This document shows, piece after piece, positions 49,791 to 63,230 of a stretch of DNA of 64,000 bases. The translations under genes were made by a program, and so were the position numbers. The notes beneath the pieces were generated by a model. That model did no database searches, was not told the origin of the DNA, and saw only the letters and a program-made list of their open reading frames with translations. Source of the stretch: Prinia subflava (Eukaryota; Chordata; Aves; Passeriformes; Cisticolidae). Location of the stretch: assembly GCF_021018805.1 (NCBI RefSeq), contig NC_086266.1:5952001-6016000 (forward strand). The letters are read 5' to 3'. Position 1 is the first letter of the stretch. Each line of letters begins with the position of its first letter.

Positions 49791-51797
49791 AAGCACAAGT
49801 GAAGGCTGGCACTGAATCAGCCTCAGCTCTGTCTCCTGCCTAAATGTGGCACCAGAGGTTGCCCTCAGTGCATCTCACCCCCTGAGAGGACCCCTGCAGG
49901 ACTAAGTCCAGGTATTCTGCAAGCTGTGAAATGAAAAGAAGAAGGATTCAGCCTGTTTTGATGCTGTTGAGACTTCTGCTCTCCCTCAGCCTTAGCTGGT
50001 GGTCCAAAAAAGCAGCAGAAGGTGGCCCAGGATGCAGCTGCCAGAATGAACTGCACTGTCCCAGCTGTAAGTGATACCAGCAGTAAGTTAAGAGGAGGTG
50101 AAAAAGGATTGTCTGGTAATTGGAACAATATGGCAAGGACAGCAAAGCAAACAGGCAAATCCCCCCACACACAGGCAGGGAGGGAATAAAATGGGAGGAG
50201 GGGATGTGGAGAGAGAAGTGACCATTCAGAGTGTGCTCTGCTGGCTCCTGATTGTGCAGCACTGTTCAGAGAGGGGCAAATTATTCCTGCACAATTTAGG
50301 CAAGGTGGAGAAGCCCTGGCTGATCCCTTCCCTGAGCCACAGCATTGCCCAGCTCCCAGCAGGCCTACAAATGACTCCTGTTTTACCTAAAGGCAGCAAA
50401 GACAGAGATGTGTGAAAACTCTTCCAGCCTGGACATCAAAGACAAATTGACAAACTCATTTCAGCTCCCTGTGAGCTTAAATGTGTCACAGCAGCCCAGG
50501 CTGGAAACAGCAAATTAATTGCCTGACTCGTGGTCACACAGTGGAGCTGGACCCATGCCAGGAGCCATCCTGAATACCTGCAGCACATTGTCACTCAGCT
50601 GTGACATCAGATATTTCCTGGGGCAATTACCTTCCCCTGCTTTGGAGAGAAAGAAGGGCTTTGTGAGCTGTGCTGGGAAGAAAAAAACAAGTTGGTTTTC
50701 ATTCATTATGAGATCTGTAAAACAGTGCTCAGTGCACTTTTGGCCCAACTTTATTTTTCCTTATCTGCTGTCTGTTTTACACTGCACTGAACACACGCAA
50801 CTGGAAACAGCCCAGACAATGCACGTCAGGAGCAGACAGCATTTTCTCCAGCATCTCCCTTTTGGAAGAAAGGGCCTTCTGCAGAAATGGTGTAAAATGG
50901 AGCAGTTCTGCACTGCTTGGCACTAAATCACAACCTGCTGCCAGGGGCAGTGCAAAAACTTCTCTGAAGGAACTCATGGTATGGATGAAAATTCAAGGAA
51001 AAGCAGACATTTCAAGAGCTGTTCTCCATTTTAAAACTGCAAGAAATGCCAAGACTGTAAAGATCTCTGTTGCTCTACAGTGCTAAAAATAACATTTGCC
51101 AACAACTCTATCGAGTCTCTTGTACAAAATTCAGCCTTATGGCTTTCATTTTGCTTGTGAAATGAACACATCATTTTGCAAACCTCCCTGGCTGGGGTTG
51201 TCTAAAATGAAGGAAATCCCCAGTACCATTTACTCTCAAAATATTAAAATTCACTAGAAGCAAAAAAAAAAAAAAGATGCTTCAAATTTCAGCTGGTATT
51301 AAGAGATGTAAGTTCTTGTTTCTAATCCATTATGAAGGGCTTTCAAGTAGGCAAGAATAACATTCTTAGATCCTAATGTTGGCTACCTAACTCGACTCTT
51401 TGATACACTTCATTTACATGTAATCCTGCAGCCTGCCAGCAGTTGATAAGGTTCCTGATATCTGCACATTTGAGAAGGAAAAGTTCAGTTCATGATGGGC
51501 TAAAGCTGAGCTCCGTGATGGAAGGCTGCTCAGGTTTAGGATTTCACACAGATTTTTTTGCTTGCCTGCAAATGCTTCTCAGCATTTCTCCCCAAATAAT
51601 TTATCTGCCAAGTTTAAAATTCCTGACCAAGTTGAAATGGCTGAGCTGGATTTTTTGCTTTTTTTTCCATTACTAAAATATTTCATGAGTTCTTGTTAAC
51701 ACTGGGTAGTGGGGAGGAAAGTGAGGGGTGTGTTTTTCTCTCCCTCTATTCATGCCATCAGGTTGATAAAAGGAGAGAAAAGATACAGAAGTCCACC

Positions 51798-52100
51798 ACA
51801 GGGTCATGGAGCAGTTTGTGCTGGAGGAGACCTTCAAAGGGAATTTCATCCAACCCCCAGCCATGAGCAGGGACAGATTCCACTGTCCCAGGCTGCTCCA
51901 AGCCCTGTCCAGCCTGGCCTTGGGCACTGCCAGGGATCCAGGGGCAGCCACAGCTGCTCTGGGCACCCTGGAGGGCCTCACCATCCTCATTGTAAAAAAC
52001 TTCCTCCCTTTATCTAATCTAAATCTACCCTCTTTTAGTTTAAAACCATTACACCTTGTCCCAGGATAAAAAAGTGCCCCCACCTTTATTACAAGCCCCC
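51798..52100 (-). mobile_element. CR1 LINE fragment (3' end)
   Basis: The order of motifs matches the antisense of avian CR1: a diverged GGAGCAGTTTGTGCTGGAG, CCATGAGCAGGGACAGATTC, GCTGCTCCAAGCCCTGTCCA and GGGGCAGCCACAGCTGCTCT. It is more diverged at its start than the 13.3-kb copy. It is 5'-truncated and non-coding, on the minus strand. Confidence 0.82.
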
Positions 52101-53533
52101 TTTCTTTACAGCAAGGTTGCACCATGCCATGCAGTGGGATGAGATAATTTCACCTGGCTGTAGAAATTCAGCATTTTCCCCATCTGCAGGGCTACAGCTG
52201 GAGCTTCTCTCAACTTCTTTGCATAACTGGAAACTCTGGGTGTCCAAAAGAGGTGAACCTGGCAGCCAGGCCCCCTCCCCAGCCACATCCAAAGTGCCCA
52301 GGCTCAAAGCTGCAGGCACAGAAATACAGCAGGGCTGGGCAGCAGGGGTTGGTGGCTGAGCCCTCAGCACTCCAGAGAAAGCAGGCTCTGGCCATTTGTC
52401 ACCCCCTGGGTGTGTCACCAAAACCCCAGCTCCAAAACACTGCCTGAACACGAGTCCCCAAGCACCCCAAGCATCTCCTGGTGCTTCAGGAGATGGGAGC
52501 ACAGCACAGCCACGGGAGCAGCTCTTTGTTTCCTTCCATACTCTGAGACACATCTGAGAGAGGTGAAGTGGAAAGATAAATGGAATACAGCAATATTTTT
52601 AAAAGCTGCTCCTTTCTGTGTGAATTTTGAATGGATACCATATGCTTCAGCATGTTGTTTTGATTCTCTCCTAAGATATTATTTACTAGCCTGCCTCAGC
52701 AAGGCAGTGCTCTCTCCAGAATAGTTATTTTTAGTTTAAAAAGGCAAATATAAGAGTAATTTCTACCAGTGCTGCTTTGAACTTACAATCACCCATTACG
52801 CTGCCTGTTCATCTCAGTCTCTCCCAATTTTTTTATTACAACAATCCTTTCATCATCTTCACCAAGAGCTTCCACCTCCAGATCACTCAAGATAGTAAAC
52901 ACCACTTGTTTCTTGATATATTTTTACTCTGATAAGAAGTTCTTTCTACCCTGGTTTCTTCTTCTAAACCTGTTTCAAATCTTTGATAATATTTTCACTT
53001 CCTATCTCTCCCTCAGGTTCCTTCACAAGTTCTTGAAGGAACCTTTCTTTCCTCATGAATGTTGAAGTCCAAATGTTTATTTGCTCTCCCCCACCCATGG
53101 TTTTATTATTTTATACTAACAGATCATCAAGGTGAAAGGGTTTTTTCCATGTTATAGCACGTTTTTTCACAATTTTATCTTTAACTTGATTTATCTAGCA
53201 CAGGAGCTGAGTTTCCTGGTGTATTTTCACTGCCAGACACACAGAGGAGAGCAGGGACCCTTAGTCCCACTCTGCTCCTCTTTCTGCACTAATTTGGGCA
53301 TGGGGGAGTGAGGAAGGGCACAGGAGATGATGTCAAGAGTGCAAGGGCACAGCAATAATTGAGGAAATGCTTCTTTCACAGAAGAGTGCACACACCAGGA
53401 GATGCTTTCCTAAACCCATTTCTGTTCAGGTTAAGAGAACCTGAATAAAGACAGAAAAAACAACGCCTGCAGCCATAAACTGTTCTGCCAGGAGCACAGG
53501 GAGGTGTTCCAGGTGGGGGCTTGGACTGCTCTG

Positions 53534-53925
53534 CCATGGCCAGGGACGATGGCCATGGGCAGAGATTCCTGGCCATGGCCAGGGATTGATGCCCAATCCA
53601 GGGATTGATGCCCATGGCCAGGGATTGATGCCCAATCCAGGGATTGATGCCCAATCCAGGGATTGATGCCCATGGCTAGAGATTGATGCCCATGGCCAGG
53701 GATTGATGCCCATGGCCAGGGATTGATGCCCCATCCAGGGATTGATGCCCAAAGCCAGGGATTGATGCCCATGGGCAGGGATTGATGCCCAAAGCCAGGA
53801 ATTGATGCCCAAAGCCAGGAATTGATGCCCATGGCCAGAGATTCCTGTCCCTGACCAGGGATTGATGCCCAATTCAGGGATTGATGCCCAATCCAGGGAT
53901 TGATGCCCCATCCAGGGATTGATGC
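53534..53925. repeat. Minisatellite, about 20 copies of a 19-20-bp unit
   Basis: The unit is CCATGGCCAGGGATTGATGC (20 bp) alternating irregularly with CCAATCCAGGGATTGATGC (19 bp) and a few variants (CCAAAGCC, GATTCCTGG). The array spans 392 bp. Because the unit is not a multiple of three, the minus strand reads it in rotating frames as GINPW, GHQSL and ASIPG blocks, giving a long but meaningless open frame from 54108 down to 53431. Confidence 0.95.
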
Positions 53926-56643
53926 CCACAGGGCCCGAGCTGGGGGTCCTGCAGCTCCAGGGGATGGAGCAAAGGGAAGCAGCAGGGAGCAGATGGCCAG
54001 GGCAGGGCAGTGAGGAAGGAGCCCCAGCCCTGCTCTCCCCTGCTGCCCCCCAGCCTCAGGGGCTGCATAATTATCCCTGTGGAGCCAATAAAAGCTCGTT
54101 GAGCTCATTGTCCTCCAGATAACAGAGCCCAGACCTGGAGGACTGGCAGGACTGACCTCTCATGCCAGTTCTGACTGGAGCAAAATCCCCTGGAAAAATC
54201 CTGCTAATGAATGGGGCACATTATCTCATCTTTCCCATGCTGGGTTTTTGTTCATAACTAAATCCCCCATTGAGGATAAAAAAAAAAAAACAGAAAAAGA
54301 AAAAAGAAACAGTAAAAGGTAGGATAGATCCTACACCCACTCTAGCTGAAAAAATCCTTGTTCTGAGGTATTTTTCAAGATAAAAAAAAATCAAAAGCAC
54401 CATGAGCTAATACATGCTAATTTCCTACTTATTTTAGATGATGTGGATAATTTTAAAACTGTTGATAACAATGAGATTTGCATTTATGTCAAAGAATAAT
54501 GTAAAAGCAAGCAAACATTTTCAAAATGCAGTTAAAGACCACAGGGAGATGCCTTGGGTGTTGGTTTATTAGGGTTAGGGAACAAAAACCAATAACGTGG
54601 CTCGGGGATATCAGAGCACAATGGTCCCTGGGATTCTTTAACACCAGGAAGAGTTAAGATTGCTTAGACAGCAAATTGAGCTGCAGAGCTGTGTTGTACA
54701 ACACTTAGTAAAATGTATTTATACAGATAAAAACGTGTTTGCTCACACACAGAGCGCTTGCAGTTAACCAGGGAACTAGAGCTGGGTTTAAAAGCACAGA
54801 TTATTATTCTGTATATCCACTGTGTAACATCCAGCAGGGCCTGGCTGCACATCCCCAGGGGACAGGGTGTGCCTGTGGCTGGGAGCACTGAATGCTCTGG
54901 TTATTAGCCCTGCTTATTCCTCCCTGTTCAGCCTGAGCAAATCTCCAGGAGCAGCCCTGCAGTTCCAGCTCTCTTCTAATCGATCTGCTGCAGCCTGAGG
55001 AGCCCTGGGACAGCCCTCAGCTCTCACAGCTCCTCTCTGCACTCCCCACATGTGCACACCGACCTTACACACACATTTCTGCCTGTCCTTTGTCCCTCCT
55101 GGCAGAGCTGAGGGTGGATCTTCTGGATCCTCTGGATTCCTCCTTCCCTTGCTGACCCATAAAAACACCTCTGTCCTCACTGGCATCGTGGCCAAAACAC
55201 AGAGTTTGGACAGCCTCTCCCACTCACTCCTTTGCAGCACAGATTAATTTCCTGAATATTTAAGCTCCATCAAGATACAGGTACTACAGACAAAAATGAA
55301 TAATCACTGCCCATGTGCAGGTTCAGAGGCAAGAAAGAAGGGAATGCTGACTGACAGCTCCATCACACCATTTCTCACCAGCCTCTGTACCTGTTCTTTG
55401 CCTTTATTCACACCTGGAGCAGCCTTTTCCCAGTGAAATGTGTGAACTGTGTCATAACTTACCTGCCACTGAGTGGAAACAGCTTTTTGGTTGAAGGCCA
55501 GTAAGAGCTGGGAAGGGAGAAGAAGAAGTGGTTTCAGGGAGTCAAGAAAAAGAGGTGGACTTGCAACAGGATTGGAACATGGCACCAACCACCAAGAGGT
55601 TCTCAAGGTGTGTCCCCCTGAGGGAATTCAGGGGGTATTTGCTCAATCTTTGAGCTACTGCAGGCAAGGAGAGGTGACCAAAATCCTGTGTGATGCCACT
55701 CACAGCCTAGCAGGCACACCAGAGTGAGCAAGACCCCATGACAAACAGGGGAAATTCACATATTGGATTATTCCAGGTGATCAAAATGAGACATTTACAA
55801 GGATCCACACCCTTCCCTCAGGATATTTTAAGTGCAACCTTCTCCCTCTCAGAGTTGAAGCAGAATCTCTCATTCACACTGGTGGGATTGCTGCTGAAAC
55901 CTCAAAAAGGAGCCAGAAACTTAAGTTTCATATAAGGACACAAACTCACAATGGTAAAAACAAGGCTTTCTTGGCCAGTCCACAGTTCCAGACATTCAGC
56001 CTTATTTCCCTTGCTCATTTTCAGCCCATTTATTCCAAGATAAACCCTCTGGCACTGCAGTGAATAATCCCCTTCTCTCCTGGGATTCAGAGTGAAAAGG
56101 GAACGTGTCCCTCTGCATGACAGAGAGAACTGCTAAAATAAAGATGTTGCTGAGGATGGAATTTTCAGCCTCCCTCTCTTTGGGGGTGTGAACGGCACCA
56201 GGATGCAGGACCAGGGGCCACGTCCTGCCGGGTCACCAGGTCAGCTCTGAGTGCATCCCTCAGTAATTTTGCCAGCCTGCCATCTGTGACACGGGGAGCA
56301 GGTGTTCAGTGGAGCAGGGTCAGTGCATGGATCTGAAACCAGCCATTCCCAGCAAACAGCAGCTCTGGAGCCTGCCTGTGCACTGGGGGCTCGCTCCTTG
56401 AGAGAAAAGGCAATAGGTAAGGCAAAAGGCAAAAGGTAAATAGATTTACCAGGGGTTTTTACCACAACCAGGATCTGGGTAAGAGCAGAGGGCCAGTGAG
56501 TGCACAGCACCACAGCCCTGGGCATGGCAGGCAGGAGGATGGCACCTCCCCCAGAACCTGAGAGGAGGCAAAGCAAGGGCAAAACACCCAGCAAGGTCTG
56601 CAGGGTGATGTTGTCCTCCACTGTCCCCCATTGCTCTACACAC

Positions 56644-56672
56644 AGAATTACAGAATGGTTTGGGTTGAAAAG
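56644..56672 (-). mobile_element. CR1 fragment, left part (split by an LTR)
   Basis: AGAATTACAGAATGGTTTGG followed by GTTGAAAAG is the antisense of the CR1 3' terminus. The match stops abruptly at 56672 and resumes at 56970. Confidence 0.75.
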
Positions 56673-56969
56673 TGTAGGACACAGAATAATTCGCATTGAC
56701 TCTGTGGTTTCTCAGAAGGTTATAGAGCAATTCATTCAAAACATGATTTCTTTATATATTATTTACAGAGACCAATATGATTGGATGGGTGAAGTTAACA
56801 CCTCTTCAACCACACTGGTCAAGCCAGAGAGCCATCAAGAAGTCCCTCCTCTAAAAAGGAATGAATAACAAAGATATAGTTAACAAAACATCTCTTCTTT
56901 TTTACAGTAAATCACCTGAGAAAGAAATTTTACAAACCAAAACATCCCAGGCATGAAATCAGGGCTACA
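56673..56969 (-). mobile_element. Solo LTR nested in a CR1
   Basis: The 297-bp insert interrupts the CR1 exactly between GGTTTGGGTT and GGAAGGGATC. Its ends are TGTAG and CTACA, a perfect 5-bp inverted pair with the TG/CA of LTRs. The flanks GAAAAG (56667-56672) and GGAAGG (56970-56975) are a plausible 6-bp target duplication with two later changes. Read on the minus strand it has CCAATCATATTGG followed by AATATATAAAG, a promoter-like order, which is why it is placed on that strand. No clear AATAAA is seen. Confidence 0.65.
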
Positions 56970-57160
56970 GGAAGGGATCTTGAAGCTCATTCTGTGCCAC
57001 CTGGCCACTGCCAGGGATGGGGCAGCCACAGCTTCTCTGATCACCCTGTGCCAGGGCCTCACCACCCTGACAGGGAAGAATTTTTCCCCAATATCTGATT
57101 TAAATCTGCCCTCTGACAGCTGAAATCCATTTCCCCCATTTCCATCACTACCTGTCTTGG
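56970..57160 (-). mobile_element. CR1 fragment, right part
   Basis: The CR1 match resumes with GGAAGGGATCTTGAAGCTCA and continues through CACTGCCAGGGATGGGGCAG and TCTGATTTAAATCTGCCCTC. It belongs to the same copy as 56644-56672. Confidence 0.8.
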
Positions 57161-60100
57161 GGAGTGGTCGGAGACCACACAATGGTAACCAGGTCAGGAC
57201 AAGGAGAACAGGTCTGAGCCAGAGTTCAGCTGCTAAAATCAGCCTGTGCCTGCCTTGAGAGGCACAGGAATTAGGATGCACAGTGTTCCAGACAGGCCCC
57301 TCTTCACCCAGATTCTGCAGCCCACAGCCCACAGTGGAAACAGAAATTAATAAGCATAAGGTTTCTAAAGAACATCTTGGAAAGTCTTCTGAATATTTTA
57401 TTGTAAGTACTTAGATACACACTCACGGAAGCTCAGCTTATTCATTCTAGTGAGTGCTAAAATCCTTGTGGGATACCTGAGGACTAATTGGTTTTGTCTG
57501 TGTGAGTGTCTAGTTGTCTAGTCACTGCATGAATCAGGCAGTGCTGAGCCCCCAGCTCGCCCTGAGAGCTCCCTGAAGCTGCAGAGCCAGGCTGTGGTGT
57601 CTGGCTCTGTCAGTGCTGGGGTTCAGAAGTTCTCCAGGCCATGCATTATTACTGATGCTCCCTGCATGGCACACGGCTGCTGCAGGGGAGGAATCTCACG
57701 CAAGCACCCTGAGCCAGGGCTGCTGCAGCAGGGGAGGAGCAGGCTGGGGGTTCATTAATCCCACCCTGGGGGATGTGGGCAGGGGTCCTGCCTGCTCAGC
57801 TCCCCTGCCCATCCACACCTCTCCCCTTGCTCTCCAAACAGGAGGTTTGTGCAGGGCCTGGCCAATCTCAGCAGTGAGCAAGGAGCTCTGAGAGGAAAGG
57901 GCTGAGACAGATGCAAACAGCCCCAGGTTTGTCCTTCCAGCTTTGTGCAGCAGCAAGGGAAGCTGGAAGCCTGGGAATTACCTGGGACAGATCCAAGCTT
58001 AGCCCAGGTTCCCCACATGGAGGGAACAAACCTTGGGAGGTGGGACATTAGGAAGATGCTAACAGAGTGAGCCCTGTTGGTTCAGCACTTATAAGGTCGA
58101 GCCTTTGCCCTGTAACCACGACTGGACACCTGTCCCAGGTAAAACCCTATAAAATGCCAGGCTAACCACACCCCTGGTCTCAGGATGCTGCCTTGGGTCA
58201 GAGCATTCAATCCTCTCTCTGAGCTCTCCATCACACCCATCTCATTTATCAGCCCCCAGCCAGGCTGGGACTGGGGTCACGGGGATCCCCTCCCCACAGG
58301 GGGGTGGGACTCACTGCCCCTGGCACTGGCTGGAGCTCCAGCAGAAGCTGGGGTACAGAACACCTTGCACCCCTCTCCTGCTCTTCCCTCGAGGCTGAAT
58401 TCCAGCTTTGCACCAGTGCACGGAGCTGCTTGTCCTGGGGTCCCCTCGGTGCAGCTTTCCTAAAGGACAGCTCAGAACCACGAGCTGCTGTGACATCCTC
58501 CCCCTCAACATGTGCAACAACACAAAGCAATTTGCTCGCTTTGTAACCCTGAACCTGGTGCCTCAGGGTGTGAGTTGGCTCCTGCCAGGGCCCTGGAGGG
58601 AGCAGGTTCCCTCTGCTCTTCCAGCAGTGCAGATGTCACTGGGTACAGTCACACAGGTGTCACCTTCTTCCTCAGCACCAATTACAGGTTACAGCTATTG
58701 AAGGCATTCTTATATTTCAGTACAAACCTTGTTCCATGTCTCATTGATACAATTTCATTAATACAATCAATAGATCTACATTCTCCTGGAAGAGCCTGGT
58801 CCACTGCTGGTATCACCACTTGAGTGATTAATTTTTTATGACATTTGTTTTTCCAAATACCAGCTTAAAATCAGTGCAGCAACTCCAAAGTTTGGTTTCT
58901 CTAGTGTAACTTGTAGGGATGCCCTAGCACAGTATTTTAGGAGATGCTTTATCAACTAATTTATTGGTTTTGATCACAAAGTCCCAACCTCAAACGTGCT
59001 GTAAGCTTTGTCATCCTGCTTCTCCCTCTGTGGCTGCTGCCCTTCCCCAGTGCAGGAAATCTAAAATGAAATGGCAACTTCTTGGAGAAGGAGAGGTGGG
59101 CTGGCCCTGGGGGCAATGGCATCAGCTCTGCAAACAGAGAATGATCTCCCCTCATCACCTGCCACTTGATATCCCTATCAAAGCCACGGCTGCTGGAGGG
59201 CACCATCTTATTAAGACTGGAAATTCTTTTGGGAGCGCAGTCACAAGTGCCCTGACATATGGAAATGGATGTAATTTCATCTGATGAGACAGCTAACACT
59301 CAGAAGGAGCAGCAGCTCTGTGTCTGGGCAAGGGAACAGCCACTTCTGCCAGTGTTTGAAGATTTCAAAGGCCAGAGGAGATCACTGCATGTTATCGTGG
59401 CTAAAACCACAGTCTGTTCCCTGCTTGTTGGCCAGGATATCTCTATTTATGTGCAGCTGAAGCATACAAGCTCTCCCTGCTCTGAGCAGCACCTATTCTG
59501 CTTATTTTTGGTGATGGTAATTGCTGGGTCACACAGTGGGGTGTTTAGTTAATTAAGGCATGGCAATAAAACAGCTGGGGGAAAAGAAGGAATTCCACAC
59601 CACAAAAAAAATCTTAATGCTAAAGTACAACTGAACATGTCTGATGAATTTCTGTTCATGCCAGAGTATCACCAAACTCAGCCAAAGAGCAAAAAAAAAA
59701 AGGGACTGATTTTTGTCATTGCCTCTTTGAGGCATTTGGCTGAACAACTCACAGCCCTTGAAATAAAATACAGGGCAGGGAAAGAGAAGTTCAGAGTGCA
59801 GAGAAGACATCAGCTTTGACAGGTCACTCAAGAGCAGGAGGGAATGCAGGCAGAGCCCACTTGCAAGGCAAGGTGCTGACAGAGCTGCACTGGACGGAGC
59901 AGCCTCCCTTCCCCAGGGAACACCGACCCATTGTGCTCCACAGGGAGGAGGGAGCTCAGGCATGAGCAGGACAGTAAATCTACACAACCTCTGCAAAGTC
60001 TTGGCTCAGCCCACTGCATTCAAAATATCTGAATGCAGCTCCATCCACGGTCTCGAGTTCTGCTTTCTAATTTGGTTTGTTAGCGGCGCGAGGCAGGAGC

Positions 60101-61689
60101 TGTCAGCACGAGCCTGTAAAGCAGCCCAGGAATCCAGACTTACTTGGGACACTGGGTAGAACTAGGAGTTTAAAAAAGGAGGAAGAATCTACCAAAATAG
60201 CTGTTTTGCAGCATGGTGCACAGGCCTGACCAAATTAAATGTGTGTATTTTAATTGTTTGTATTATATACCTCAACACTACAGCTTGGTTGTAGTCATGG
60301 AACCAAGAACTGGATTTGGCCCATTATAGCATTTGTTTAATGCACTGAATTCTTTGATCCAGACCATCTCCTGTGGAAGCTCCAAAGTGAAATCTCTGTT
60401 ATCCTGATTCATTTTTGGTCAACTGTTTAAAAAACCTTTTGAGCTCAGGGGTGTGCATCAAGAGGTAATGATTTGCTCCAGGGAGGGAAGGAGCTCGAGT
60501 ACAGACATTAGAAATATGTGCAAGTTAAATAAAATATTCAAACACAAGATGCTAATTTAGCAGCTTCAAGGGCCATATTTCTCCAGCCAACCCAAGACAT
60601 AAAAAGACACAATTTCATTAAAATAACCTAAGCCCACTGTTGTTTCAAGTGCTACATTTATTCCAACACAGCCCACCAGCTCTCAATTAGCTGCTTTCAC
60701 ACTCCAAATGCAGCAGGTCTGCAGTGCACAGAAATGTAATTATTCACACACCACCCTGTCACTGCCACTGCTGTCTGTACTTCTAAAGCATCTTGATTAC
60801 TCCACTGATGAGCACTGTGGAAATGCCTATAAATAAAATAATCATCTCCCCTCATTAAGTTCCAGCTCGTGGACTGAGAAAGGATGATTTCCCTTTGTAC
60901 GTTCCTTTTGTAAATTTTATCATTTCACAACAGAGGGAGCAACGTGCCTCTGATGGCACTCAAAGAGACAGACTGTCAGGATTCTTGTCAGCATTTCAGC
61001 TTTGAGCAGCTTGCATTTCTGCATGAATATTTCCTCCTGAAAATAAAGTGCTGTTTGTCAGAACCACGCATGCAGTAATCTCTTTCTAATGTCAGCATCA
61101 GACATGCAAAACCCCCTAATGTCATGTCAGGAGGTCAGATTTTATGGAGCAGTATGTCATGGAAACACTAACAGCCAGCAGAAGCTTCCAGCTCTGACTT
61201 CCACACTAAGAGCACACATCTATAATAAAGAACAAGCATTGGAGGAAACCTTCCACTAAAAACAAAGCCTTGGTGAACCAGGTTTGCTCTCCAGGAAGCT
61301 TCAACAGCAATTGGTGCTGCAAACAAATATCAAACCTCCCATTCCTGCCAAACCACAGCCTTGCTGGTTTCAGTAACTGCATTACTGGGGGTACATTTGC
61401 ACACTCTGAAACTCCCAGCAGTGCCTCCAACACGCAAATCAAATATCTCATTTCATAAATGGTGAATTATAAAGGCAAAGGAACAAGTTAAATGTCACAT
61501 CAGGGCTGATCCTGTCTTGCTGTCCAGCCAGAGGTGCAAGGGAATCACCCTCTGCTCCTGTAAAGAGCTGAAAGGGGGAGAAGAGAGGAGACTGAGGGAA
61601 GCTCCTGGAGCATCCCTGCCTCTGCACCATCCAAAGCAACATCTCACCTCCAAACTGCCTGCAGCTCTCAGGGAACTGAGCCCACTCAC

Positions 61690-61795
61690 AGGTTCAGATC
61701 ACCCTGCCTATTTTAAAAATTTGCCAGTTTCCCCTCTATCTTTACAGTCCCAGGTACTTGAAGATGCAGTTAAGCTTTCCAAGAGCTGGGATAAC
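61690..61795. repeat. Dispersed repeat, related to 63903-64000
   Basis: AGGTACTTGAAGATGCAG, then TTAAGCTTTCC and AAGAGC, recurs at 63912 with two or three changes. The preceding ACCCTGCCTATTTTAAAAAT and TTGCCA recurs at 63976. The two halves are in opposite order in the two places, as if cut from a tandem array. Confidence 0.7.
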
Positions 61796-61920
61796 AGCAG
61801 GACTCTGTGCCAGCATGAGCAGGGGGCTGCTCTCAGGCCACATCCAATCATGACACCCTCTGCAGAGCTGCTGTGACCCAAAGGGCTCCTGTCGGATCAC
61901 CTCAGGGAGCACAGCTCATT

Positions 61921-61960
61921 TGACTCTCTCCTTCCTCTCTTGACTCTCTCCTTCCTCTCT
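61921..61960. repeat. 20-bp perfect tandem duplication
   Basis: TGACTCTCTCCTTCCTCTCT occurs twice in a row in a pyrimidine-rich stretch of the large intron. Confidence 0.95.
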
Positions 61961-62198
61961 CCCTGCTCTCTCCCAAGGTTTCCAGTGCATCACTCCTGGC
62001 ATCACTGCCCATTCCCAGCAGGTCACTGTGTCTGTGGACAGTCACCCTCTCATGTTCAAACTGTGCACCTGAGGAAGGAAAAGGGCTGTGCTGACACAAG
62101 TGGAAAGGAAAGCTTTGGCAGAGAGATGGGATTTTTTGTGTACCTGAAGCTGGAACCTGACAGTAACTAATGTGCAGGACACAGGATGGGACAAAGCA

Positions 62199-62305
62199 AG
62201 AATCACAGGATGGTTTGGGTTGGAAGGGACCTTAAAGATCATTTAGTTCCAGCCCCCTGCCATGGGCAGGGACACCAGACTATCAGGTCAGAGTGACATG
62301 CTGCT
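62199..62305 (-). mobile_element. CR1 LINE fragment (3' end)
   Basis: AGAATCACAGGATGGTTTGG, GTTGGAAGGGACCTTAAAGA and CCCTGCCATGGGCAGGGACA are the classic antisense CR1 3' end. It is the best preserved copy here, but only about 100 bp long. Confidence 0.88.
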
Positions 62306-63230
62306 CTCAGCTCCCAGGCACTACACTACACCCCTGGACTGTGCAGGACATTGTAAGAACCTCTATCTGGGATGAACACTTTTATTTGTAAAATCTGCAT
62401 TTTCTTGGACAGAGCCATTACTTGAATAATTTTCTCCAGAGACAGGACAGGGTTATTTTAAAGCAAAACCATCAATCCCTAGAATAGCCAGCATCCAAAC
62501 CCACGCAAGAGCTGTGCTGCCTCACTCCAGAATCTGGAGCAGGAAAAATAGTGACAAAAATAAAATCTTTCCTCAATTACAACAAACAGAAATGTTAAAC
62601 CAAGCTCGGAATTGTCCTTGAAGAATCTAGCTCTTCCCAGCTCTAAAACTGATCCCCCACATTCATGTAAGGCTTTTCATAGATACAGCAATATGAAATG
62701 GCTCGTTGCTGTATAGCTGCTAACAAGAGACAGATGTTTCCTTCAGTTCCAGCAACGTGTAGACATGAAGCACATTTTGATGACCTGCGAAATATTTCTG
62801 CCTCTTTCTGCACGTTACCCCCTCGTGCATTTAGCCGAGGGAATGCTCCACAGCCCCACACTTTCCCTGCTCACTCTGGAGCCGGCCAGAAGAGCGTGCT
62901 TGGATCAACCCCTTCATCTTAGCAAGCCTTCACCAGAGGGCAGGGAAAGTCAAGCAACACGTTTCACTGAGTGGAGCCAGCGCTGGAGAGTTCCTCCAGT
63001 CAGCCCAGAGCTGGATCAGCTGGTGGCTGCGGGCCCAGCTCCCCGTTATTTTGTTATTTATTTAGCTGGCCCAGCAGACACGCACCGCACGGCGGCGAGC
63101 ATCTGTTCCACCCAGACCCACGGCTACATTCTTGACTTGGTATTAATATCAGGGGAAATTTAGTAACCCAACCACCATACTTCTAAGGGAACAGATGGCA
63201 GCAATCATCTCAGCTTAATCCTAGGCTTCA

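Noticed and set aside
53426..54108. 225-residue minus-strand open frame rich in GINPW/ASIPG blocks
   Set aside because: It is a by-product of the 19-20-bp minisatellite read in rotating frames.
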